Shown here one piece after another: positions 38,535-45,610 of a stretch of 64,000 nt of DNA. This stretch comes from JAJEEA01 sp965243615 (GTDB taxonomy: Bacteria; Acidobacteriota; Vicinamibacteria; Vicinamibacterales; UBA8438): contig CBDEVO010000003.1 in NCBI GenBank assembly GCA_965243615.1, positions 4,216,001 to 4,280,000 of the forward strand. The letters are read 5' to 3'. The notes beneath the pieces were generated by a model that was given only the letters and a program-made list of their open reading frames with translations, was not told where the DNA came from and searched no databases. Made by a program: the position numbers and the translations under genes. Position 1 is the first letter of the stretch, and each line of letters opens with the position of its first letter.

Positions 38535-38978
38535 TCACGGCCCTCGGCCGGGACGGTCGAAGCTCGATGTTCCCTGCGGGCCTTGAGCCGGGGCGACTCG
38601 AGCCTGCGCCACGCTCCGGGGTCGGCGGGTCCGACGGTGATTCCGTTGGCCGATTCGTGTCCGCCGCTCGGTCATGAGACTCGCGAACCAGAGCGACGCA
38701 ATGCACGAAACCAGGGCTGCCCCCAGCAGTGCTCCGGGCAGCGCGCCCCATAGGCCTGGTCGAGGCCGCGATCGAGGACGCCGGGGACGGTCATTGCGGC
38801 GGCGGCGAGGACCGCAAGGGCCGGAGGATTCCCGCAGGACCCGCACGTAGGCGCCCAGCAGCAGCGCCCCGCTGAGCAGCCCCACCACCGCCCACGCCGC
38901 GAGGTCGTCCGGCGTCGTTCCCGGCGCCAGCACCGCACCGCCGCCTTCGGGGCGGGTCCAGTGCGCCGTGAGCCTGTT
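38535..38978 (-). pseudogene. 3' part of a membrane-protein gene interrupted by the IS pair
   Basis: Encodes two hydrophobic segments (LAAWAVVGLLSGALLLGAYV and GLWGALPGALLGAALVSCIA) joined by an Arg-rich loop. Its reading frame runs up to the IS at 38987. If the two IS copies plus one 8-bp duplication are removed, the frame joins without a break to that at 43913 (LLLTLVTLVVVTLA, then NRLTAHWTRPEGGG), giving a longer polytopic membrane protein. No family recognised. The low-complexity C-terminal tail after the second helix may contain a further frameshift. Confidence 0.6.
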
Positions 38979-38986
38979 CGCTAGGG
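38979..38986. repeat. Left target-site duplication of the IS pair (CGCTAGGG)
   Basis: CGCTAGGG abuts the left terminal inverted repeat and recurs, flush with the right end, at 43905-43912. This 8-bp direct repeat brackets both IS copies together, not each one singly. Confidence 0.8.
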
Positions 38987-41437
38987 CTGCCCTTGCCCCG
39001 GATCTCGCCGGCTGGACTTCGTAAATGCGTGCAAGGTCATCCGAATTCGTCCCGCAGTTCGAACGCGAAGGTCATGGCGACGAGCTGGGTGTAGCCATGC
39101 CACAGGAGCTGCGCGCCGGGCGGGTCGCGCTTGCGCCCGAGCCAGCCGCCGAGGCGGGCCACCAGACCGACGGCTTCACCAAGGGGCGTCGGCGCCGGCA
39201 GGTTGCGGGAGCGGGCGAAGACCGCGAGCACGCGCAACTCGCTGTCGGAAAACAGCAAGTCCGGCGGCAGGTCGGGGGTCTCGCGCCCGAGCTGGACCAT
39301 CAACTGGATTCGCCACCCCACGACCATCTTGATGGCGATGGCCCGCTCGAGACGCTCCGCCGTGTGGTGCTGCAACTCCTCCACCTTGCAGCCGGACTTG
39401 AGGACCCGGAAGTACTCTTCGATGCGCCAGCGCAGGGCGTACCAGCTCAGAATACGCATCGCGTCATCGACGCTGGTCACCCGCAGCGTGGTCAACAGGA
39501 ACCACTCCAGCGGCTTGACCGCGGGCGGGGGGTGTTCCTCGCGCGCATGGACGATGAACAGCGCCACCGGCTCGGCGCCGGGGCACGGCAGCGTCACCGG
39601 CTGGTAGCGCAGGGTCAACTCGGCGTCGCGCTTGGCCCGGCCGGCCTTGGCGGGCTGTTTGCTGGCCTTCACCCGCGCGCTCAGCCGTCCCACCTCGACT
39701 GTGGCGGCGCCGCGGGCCGGCGCGTTGCGCACCTCGTCGAACAGACGGCGCGAGACCACGTGCCCGTCGGCCGTCTTCTCCCGGCCGAGGACGCGGTCCA
39801 CCTTCGCCCGCACCAGCAGGTCGACCTGCGGGGCGTGCGCCCGGCGCTCGACGAACAGGTCGAGGAAGTCGGCCTCGCGGTCCATCGTGCACACGACCCG
39901 GGTCTCCTCACCCAACCGCCCGGCCGCCTCCGCGCAGTCGCGCAGCCCCTCCACCCAACGGAACGACTTCCGCTCCTTGCGCGGCTTCGGCCGGCCTTTC
40001 TCCTCCGGAGCCGGGGGCTCGGGCGCGTCGAACGCGGCGCGCAGGACGCCCAGCGCCACGCCGTCCGTATTGACCGCCAAGGTCGTCTGCAGATCCAGGC
40101 CGCGGGCCACGGCGCCGGTCTGATTCGAGCCGATGACTCCCAGCCCCTCGGTCCGGCTCCGCCGGGTGAAGTTCAGGCGGGTGCCGTCCTGGATGCAAAG
40201 CACCGTGTCATGCGCCCGCATCCGCCGCAGCGTGCGCTCGCGATGGGGGGCGAGAATGTTCTCGACCGTCACCGCGCTCTCGGCGGGCTGGTCGATCAGC
40301 CGGTAATGTCCCTTCACCGATGCTCTCGTACCGTTCGCGGCCCCGGGCATGGCGCGCTGCGGGGACTCGCCCAGCAGATGGGCGCTCAGCACCAGGCGCG
40401 CGCTCAGCCGCGCGTCCCCCAGCCGCGCCCCGCCGAACTCGTGGTCCGCCCAGGATGCCGCGTCGAGCCCGTCGCCGACCTCGAGCGACGCCACGCCCGG
40501 CGCGGGCGCCTGGAGGGTGTCGCGCCACGCCGGCTCCAACACATACAGATACACGCCCTTGCGCGTTTCCGATGCCGCGTGCGTCCGGTCCTGGCGCCCG
40601 CGCCCGCAGGTCGCACCCACGCGGACCCAGTTCGCCGCCCGAAGGCTCGCCCCCGTCTGTGCGGTCTCGTCGACGAACGTCTCCAGCAGCCAGGGCCGAT
40701 AGCCGTAGAGGCGCTCGCAGTCGTCACCGACCGCCCGGGCGGCCCGGCCCAACACGTGAGAGGCCAGATTGCGGCACGCGACGCCGGGGCGCACCAGCAA
40801 CCGGCACAGGCCCAGCACCCGGTGCAGGTGGGCGCGTCGGCGCGTGTCGTCCCAGCCGATCCAGGCGTCGCGGTCTCGCAGGCGCCGCGCACTCGCGGCG
40901 AATCCCACCCCGCCCAGCCAACCATGCGCCGAGCCTACCAGATAGCGCAGTTGAGGGCCGACAAACGGTCCGGCGCCGCGCGGGTGCTCATGCGCCATCA
41001 GCGTGTTCCAGATTCGGCGTTGCTCGTCGGTTTCCACCCGCACCAGCGCCAAGTCCCGGACCTCGCCGACCGTGGCCGGCACGTCAACCGCAGGAGCCAC
41101 CGGCTGCGGAAACACACGCGGCCCCCGCGCACCGCCGCGGGACGGCCGGTCCCGAGGCAGAGAAACGTGGCCCGCCGCCTCGAGGTCGGCCAACGCCGCC
41201 GAGCAGCTCGCGCGCTGCCACCGGCCGCGTCCATCGCGGAAATCGAACGCTTCACAGACGCGGTCGGCGACCTGCCCGAGCCCTTGAACGCCCTGCGCTA
41301 CCGCCCCGTCCAGCACCTCGCGCAGCCGGGCGAGGTCGCCCCGCAGGCTGCGTCCAACCTGTCTCTGAATCTCCATGCCCGCCACCGTAGCGAGGTGGCT
41401 TCATGAAGTCCAGCGAAAAGTTACGGGGCAAGGGTAG
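38987..41437 (-). mobile_element. IS copy A: DUF4338-Tn5-type insertion sequence
   Basis: 2451 bp. The left terminus CTGCCCTTGCCCC is matched on the other strand by CTACCCTTGCCCC at the right end; a second matched block GCTGGAC lies further in on both sides. The only gene is the 782-aa transposase. It is separated from copy B by a 17-bp spacer. Left flank is CGCTAGGG and right flank GGCTAGGC, so copy A by itself is not bracketed by a perfect duplication. Confidence 0.88.
39037..41385 (-). CDS. Transposase: DUF4338 (DruA-like) domain fused to Tn5/IS4-type DDE transposase, copy A
   Basis: 782 aa. Residues about 110-290 match DUF4338/DruA: FVGPQLRYLVGS, DAWIGWDDTRRRAHLHRVL, CRNLASHVLGRAAR, YGYRPWLLETFVDE, SLRAANWVRVG. 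Residues about 310-782 are a Tn5-like transposase: FGGARLGDARLSARLVLSA, then catalytic D400 (CIQDGTRLNFT), D502 (CTMDREADF) and E656 (LRWRIEEYFRVLKSGCKVEE). All three acids are present. DUF4338 is best known from the Druantia anti-phage system, where its biochemical role is unclear; here it is part of a transposition protein. Start ATG 41385, close to the element end. Confidence 0.9.
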   Translation of the reverse strand: MAGMEIQRQVGRSLRGDLARLREVLDGAVAQGVQGLGQVADRVCEAFDFRDGRGRWQRASCSAALADLEAAGHVSLPRDRPSRGGARGPRVFPQPVAPAVDVPATVGEVRDLALVRVETDEQRRIWNTLMAHEHPRGAGPFVGPQLRYLVGSAHGWLGGVGFAASARRLRDRDAWIGWDDTRRRAHLHRVLGLCRLLVRPGVACRNLASHVLGRAARAVGDDCERLYGYRPWLLETFVDETAQTGASLRAANWVRVGATCGRGRQDRTHAASETRKGVYLYVLEPAWRDTLQAPAPGVASLEVGDGLDAASWADHEFGGARLGDARLSARLVLSAHLLGESPQRAMPGAANGTRASVKGHYRLIDQPAESAVTVENILAPHRERTLRRMRAHDTVLCIQDGTRLNFTRRSRTEGLGVIGSNQTGAVARGLDLQTTLAVNTDGVALGVLRAAFDAPEPPAPEEKGRPKPRKERKSFRWVEGLRDCAEAAGRLGEETRVVCTMDREADFLDLFVERRAHAPQVDLLVRAKVDRVLGREKTADGHVVSRRLFDEVRNAPARGAATVEVGRLSARVKASKQPAKAGRAKRDAELTLRYQPVTLPCPGAEPVALFIVHAREEHPPPAVKPLEWFLLTTLRVTSVDDAMRILSWYALRWRIEEYFRVLKSGCKVEELQHHTAERLERAIAIKMVVGWRIQLMVQLGRETPDLPPDLLFSDSELRVLAVFARSRNLPAPTPLGEAVGLVARLGGWLGRKRDPPGAQLLWHGYTQLVAMTFAFELRDEFG

Positions 41438-41454
41438 GGCTAGGCCGGCTAGGC
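41438..41454. repeat. 17-bp spacer between the two IS copies (GGCTAGGC twice)
   Basis: GGCTAGGC-C-GGCTAGGC: an 8-bp direct repeat with one base between. Each half abuts one IS end. The half-site shares the GCTAGG core with the outer duplication CGCTAGGG, pointing to target preference for GCTAGG. Confidence 0.75.
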
Positions 41455-43904
41455 CTGCCCTTGCCCCGGATCTCGCCGGCTGGACGTCGTAATGCGTGCA
41501 AGGTCATCCGAATTCGTCCCGCAGTTCGAAGGCGAAGGCCATGGCGACGAGCTGGGTGTAGCCATGCCACAGGAGCTGCGCGCCGGGCGGGTCGCGCTTT
41601 CGCCCGAGCCACCCGCCGAGGCGGGCGAGCAGACCGACGGCGTCCCCAAGGCGCGGCGGCGCCGGCAGATTGCGGGAACGGGCGAAGACGGCGAGCACGC
41701 GCAACTCGCTGTCGGAGAACAGCAAGTCCTCCGGCAGGTCAGGCGTCTCGCGCCCGAGCCGGACCATCAACTGGATCCGCCACCCCACAACCATCTTGAT
41801 GGCGATGGCCCGCTCGAGACGCTCCGCCGTATGGTGCTGCAACTCCTCCACCTTGCAGCCGGACTTGAGGACCCGGAAGTACTCTTCGATGCGCCAGCGC
41901 AGGGCGTACCAGCCCAGAATGCGCGTGGCGTCATCGGTGCTGGTCACCCGCATCGTGGTCAGCAGGAACCACTCCAGCGGCTTGACTGCGGGCGGCGGCT
42001 GTTCCTCGCGCGCATGGACGACAAACAGATCGACCGGCTCGGCGCCGGGACACGGCAGCGCCACCGGCTGGTAGCGCAGCGTCAACTCGGCGTCGCGGGC
42101 CGCACGGCCGTCCTGGCGGGCCTGTTTGCTGGCCTTCACCCGCGCGCTCAGCCGCCGCACCTCGACCGTGGCGGTGCCGCGGGCCGGCGCGTTGCGCACC
42201 TCGTCGAACAGACGGCGCGTAACCACGTGCCCGTCAGCCGTCTTCTCCCGGCCGAGGACGCGGTCGACCTTCGCCCGGACCAGCAGGTCGACCTGCGGGG
42301 CGTGCGCCCGGCGCTCGACGAACAGGTCGAGGAAGTCGGCCTCGCGGTCCATCGTGCACACGACCCGGGTCTCCTCACCCAACCGCTCGGCCGCCGCCGC
42401 GCAGTCGCGCAGCCCCTCGACCCAACGGAACGACTTCCGTTCCTCGCGCGGCTTCGACTGGCCCTTCTCCTCAAGATTCGGAGACTCGGGTGCGTCAAAC
42501 GCGGCTCGCAGGACGCCCAGCGCCATGCCGTCCGGATTGACCGCCAATGTCGTCTGCAGGTCCAGACCGCGCGCCACGGCGCCGGTCTGATTCGAGCCGA
42601 TGACCCCCAGCCCCTCGGTCTGGCCGCGCCGGGTGAAGTTCAGGCGGGTGCCGTCCTGGATGCACAGCACCGTGTCATGCGCCCGCATCCGCCGCAGCGT
42701 GCGCTCGCGATGGGGAGCGAGGATGTTCTCGACCGTCACCGCGCTCTCGGCGGGCTGGTCGATCAGCCGGTAATGTCCCTTCACCACCGCTCTCGTGCCG
42801 TTCGCGGCGCCGGGCATGGCGCGCTGCGGAGACTCGCCCATCTGCCGGGCGCTCAGCACCAGCCGCGCGCTCAGCCGCGCGTCGCCCAGCCACGCCCCGC
42901 CGAACTCGTGGTCCGCCCAGGACGCCGCGTCGAGCCCGTCGCCGACCCCGAGCGGCGCCACGCCCGGGGCGGGCGCCTGGAGGGTGTCGCGCCACGCCGG
43001 TTCCAACGCATACAGGTACACGCCCTTGCGCGTTTCCGACGCCGCGTGCGTGCGGTCCTGACGCCCGCGCCCACAGGTCTCACCCACGCGGACCCAGTTC
43101 GCCGCCCGAAGACTCGCCCCCGTCTGTTCGGTCTCGTCGACGAACGTCTCCAGCAGCCACGGCCGATAGCCGTAGAGGCGCTCGCAGTCGTTGCCGACCG
43201 CCCGGGCGGCCCGGCCCAACACGTGGGAAGCCAAGTTGCGGCACGCGACGCGGGGACGCACCAGCAACCGGCACAGGCCCAGCACTCGGTGCAGGTGAGC
43301 GCGTCGGCGCGTGTCGTCCCAGCCGATCCAGGCGTCGCGGGCATGCAGGCGCCGCACACACGCGGCGAACCCCACCCCGCCCAGCCAACCATGCGCCGAG
43401 CCTACCAGATAACGCAGTTGAGGGCCGACAAACGGCCCGGCGCCGCGCGGGTGCTCATGCGCCATCAGCGTGTTCCAGATTCGCCGCTGCTCGTCGGTGT
43501 CCACCCGCACCAGCGCCAGGTCCCGGACCTCGCCGACCGTCCCGGGTACGTCAACCGCCGGAGCCACCGGCTGCGGAAGCACACGCGGCCGCCGCACACC
43601 GCCGCGGGACGGCCGACCCCGAGGCAGCGAGACGTGGCCCGCCGCCTCAAGGGCGGCCAACGCCGCCGAGCAGCTCGCGCGCTGCCACCGGCCGCGTCCA
43701 TCGCGGAAATCGAACGCTTCACAGACGCGGTCGGCGACCTGCCCGAGGGTGTGAACGCCCTGCGTTACCGCCCCGTCCAGCACCTCGCGCAGTCGGGTGA
43801 GGTTGCCCCGCAGGCTGCGCCCAACCTGACTCTGAATCTCCATGCCGGCCACCGTAGCGAGGTGGCTTCATGAAGTCCAGCGGAAAGTTATGGGGCAAGG
43901 GCAG
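41455..43904 (-). mobile_element. IS copy B: DUF4338-Tn5-type insertion sequence
   Basis: 2450 bp with perfect 13-bp outer inverted repeats (CTGCCCTTGCCCC at both ends) and the inner block GCTGGAC. Same orientation as copy A. The two copies share gene and ends but differ at many amino-acid positions along the transposase (for example R8S, D17N, A19T), so this is not a fresh in-place duplication. Confidence 0.88.
41504..43852 (-). CDS. Transposase: DUF4338 (DruA-like) domain fused to Tn5/IS4-type DDE transposase, copy B
   Basis: 782 aa, collinear with copy A with no gaps, so length and domain borders are the same. Catalytic D400, D502 and E656 are conserved, as are the DUF4338 blocks. Substitutions cluster in the N-terminal 120 residues and in the linker near 450-490 (EEKGQSKPREERKS here against EEKGRPKPRKERKS in A), while DDE motifs are untouched, suggesting purifying selection and that both copies could be active. 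Confidence 0.9.
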   Translation of the reverse strand: MAGMEIQSQVGRSLRGNLTRLREVLDGAVTQGVHTLGQVADRVCEAFDFRDGRGRWQRASCSAALAALEAAGHVSLPRGRPSRGGVRRPRVLPQPVAPAVDVPGTVGEVRDLALVRVDTDEQRRIWNTLMAHEHPRGAGPFVGPQLRYLVGSAHGWLGGVGFAACVRRLHARDAWIGWDDTRRRAHLHRVLGLCRLLVRPRVACRNLASHVLGRAARAVGNDCERLYGYRPWLLETFVDETEQTGASLRAANWVRVGETCGRGRQDRTHAASETRKGVYLYALEPAWRDTLQAPAPGVAPLGVGDGLDAASWADHEFGGAWLGDARLSARLVLSARQMGESPQRAMPGAANGTRAVVKGHYRLIDQPAESAVTVENILAPHRERTLRRMRAHDTVLCIQDGTRLNFTRRGQTEGLGVIGSNQTGAVARGLDLQTTLAVNPDGMALGVLRAAFDAPESPNLEEKGQSKPREERKSFRWVEGLRDCAAAAERLGEETRVVCTMDREADFLDLFVERRAHAPQVDLLVRAKVDRVLGREKTADGHVVTRRLFDEVRNAPARGTATVEVRRLSARVKASKQARQDGRAARDAELTLRYQPVALPCPGAEPVDLFVVHAREEQPPPAVKPLEWFLLTTMRVTSTDDATRILGWYALRWRIEEYFRVLKSGCKVEELQHHTAERLERAIAIKMVVGWRIQLMVRLGRETPDLPEDLLFSDSELRVLAVFARSRNLPAPPRLGDAVGLLARLGGWLGRKRDPPGAQLLWHGYTQLVAMAFAFELRDEFG

Positions 43905-43912
43905 CGCTAGGG
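43905..43912. repeat. Right target-site duplication of the IS pair (CGCTAGGG)
   Basis: Identical to 38979-38986 and flush with the right terminal inverted repeat of copy B. Confidence 0.8.
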
Positions 43913-44161
43913 TGACCACCACCAGCGTCACCAGGGTGAGGAGGAGATACGCCTGCAGCGGCGCGAGAGCGGCGGCGAGCCAGGGGACGACGCCGGACCG
44001 TGCACGGACCAGGGAGGTAGGGCCCCGCCGACGGCGGCCCCGGCGCGGGCGAGCGCACCGAGGCCCCCCAACCCGAGGGCGAGGCCGATCGCGTCTCGCT
44101 TTCCGCGGCCGCCGCCGGCTCCACGAGGCGCGCCGCCGACCCGTGTCCCTGTTGCGACCAT
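43913..44161 (-). pseudogene. 5' part of the interrupted membrane-protein gene
   Basis: ATG 44161 is preceded by GGAGG with a 6-nt spacer, a good translation start. The first frame reads MVATGTRVGG then a hydrophobic stretch (AIGLALGLGGLGALARAGAA). From about 44010 the coding signal moves to another phase, LVRARSGVVPWLAAALAPLQ then AYLLLTLVTLVVVTL, which continues across the IS insertion point into 38978. So besides the IS insertion there appears to be a frameshift in a GGGGCCC-rich stretch. The protein family is not recognised. Confidence 0.55.
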
Positions 44162-44475
44162 GCGTTGCCTCCAGGTCTCGGCCGCAGATTAGCGCCGCCC
44201 CCGCTATTTCGCGCCTCTAAACTTGGAGGGATCCGGTTAACCGAACCCCCGTTATCGGACCCACGGGAGCGTCAAGGCGAGGGAACAGCGGGTTGATCGC
44301 GGCCGCCGCCGGTGGGCTCGGTGCAGACCTCGATCCGCCTCGAAAGGGCGGTGCTCGCCCTGAACCACCGCCTCGCCCTGGATGCGCACCCCCTGCCGGC
44401 GGACGTCTGGAACCGACGGGGCGGACGCACCGACTGTGCGGCGTCTCCGCTGCAGCTCGGCGGTAGAATGAAGCC
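44162..44475. other. Intergenic region between the disrupted gene and the Uma2 gene
   Basis: 314 bp, divergent promoters expected. On the plus strand TAGAAT (44464-44469) ends 6 bp before the Uma2 ATG, which would give a leaderless message; no good -35 is seen. On the minus strand the ribosome site of the disrupted gene lies at its edge. No further gene seen. Confidence 0.4.
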
Positions 44476-45441
44476 ATGGCCGAGTTCGAACCCCAGCCGC
44501 ACGTTCCGCGCGACGGCGTCACCAGCCCACCGCCCGCACGGCCCGAGATGGCGTTCCCCGGCTGCACGCCCCGGCGCGTGCAACGGAGCGACATCGAGAC
44601 TTGGGAGGGACGCCTGGAGTACTGGGACGCCGCCACCGAGACGGCGTGGGTCGCCGAGCCGACGACCCCGTACCACGAGAGGCCGTCGCGCCGGCTGACG
44701 CAGCTCGTGGACCGGATTGCCGCCGAGCGCGGGTCGGCCATCGAGTGCTACGGCTCGATGGACCTCATGCAGCACGACGAGCACGGTGCCCCGCGGCGCA
44801 TCCTGCAGGCCGACGAGTCCGTCTACGTGCATCCCCGGCGCGCGCGACTGCCGGGCTCGAAGGCGATGGTAGCCGGCGAGCACGACTTCCCGGACGTGGT
44901 GCTCGAGGTCGATCACACGACCGACGTGCGGCGGGGCAAGCTGGGGCTGTACGAGGCGTGGGGCTTCCCGGAGCTGTGGGTGGAAGTGCCGGACGAGCGG
45001 GCGGCGAGCCGGCCGCGCGGCCGCCGGCCGGGGCTGACGATTCACCGGCTGGTGGCGGGGGCCTACCACACATCTGCCGCGAGCGGCGTGTTTCCGGGCT
45101 GGACGGCGGCCGAGATCCACGCCGGCCTGAACGAGACGATGCTGTCGGAACGGACGTTCGCGGTGCTGCAGCGGGTCGGCGTGGCGCTCGGGGCGCGGGA
45201 CGGCACGGGGCCGGACGACGATCCGATGCTGGGCTGGCACCGGCGTCAGGGCCGGTCGCAGGGCCGGACGGCGGCGCGCCTGGAGATGGTCCGCGAGGTG
45301 CTGCGGGCGCGGGGCATCGCGCTGTCGGACCAGAATCTCGCGCAACTGTCGGCGCTCGACGCGGCGTCCGATGAAGCGCTCGTCCGCGCGGCGCTCGCCT
45401 GCAAGGGCGCGGCCGACTTCCTCGCACGGCTCCTGGGCTGA
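44476..45441 (+). CDS. Uma2-family (DUF820) putative restriction endonuclease-like protein
   Basis: 321 aa. PD-(D/E)xK core of the Uma2/DUF820 family: QADESVYVHP, then DFPDVVLEVDHTTDVRRGKLGLYEAWGFPELWVEVPDE, where E in VLEVD and K in RRGKL form the presumed catalytic pair. After about residue 185 there is a C-terminal helical extension (DDDPMLGWHRRQGRSQGRT, ARLEMVREVLRARGIALSDQNLAQLSAL) resembling tails of some Rpn-like proteins. These proteins are abundant in cyanobacteria and Acidobacteria; true function is not established. Promoter-like TAGAAT lies only 6 bp upstream of the ATG. Confidence 0.88.
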   Translation: MAEFEPQPHVPRDGVTSPPPARPEMAFPGCTPRRVQRSDIETWEGRLEYWDAATETAWVAEPTTPYHERPSRRLTQLVDRIAAERGSAIECYGSMDLMQHDEHGAPRRILQADESVYVHPRRARLPGSKAMVAGEHDFPDVVLEVDHTTDVRRGKLGLYEAWGFPELWVEVPDERAASRPRGRRPGLTIHRLVAGAYHTSAASGVFPGWTAAEIHAGLNETMLSERTFAVLQRVGVALGARDGTGPDDDPMLGWHRRQGRSQGRTAARLEMVREVLRARGIALSDQNLAQLSALDAASDEALVRAALACKGAADFLARLLG

Positions 45442-45469
45442 CGATCCGGCCCGCGAGTCCCGGCTTTTC

Positions 45470-45498
45470 TTGGAAACCTCGCCGACAACGGCTAAACT
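45470..45498 (+). promoter_or_regulatory. Promoter for the DUF1592/DUF1552 cluster
   Basis: -35 TTGGAA (45470-45475), 17-nt spacer, -10 TAAACT (45493-45498). Transcription would begin near 45505, about 105 nt before the ATG at 45611. Confidence 0.5.
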
Positions 45499-45610
45499 AC
45501 GCAGATTGCCCGGCGGAGGAGCCTGCTTCGAGATCTCCGCGCCGGTCATCCACATCCCGCGGAACGCGTGAACGGCGGTCGTCACATCGCAAGAAGAGAG
45601 TGATCGGACC

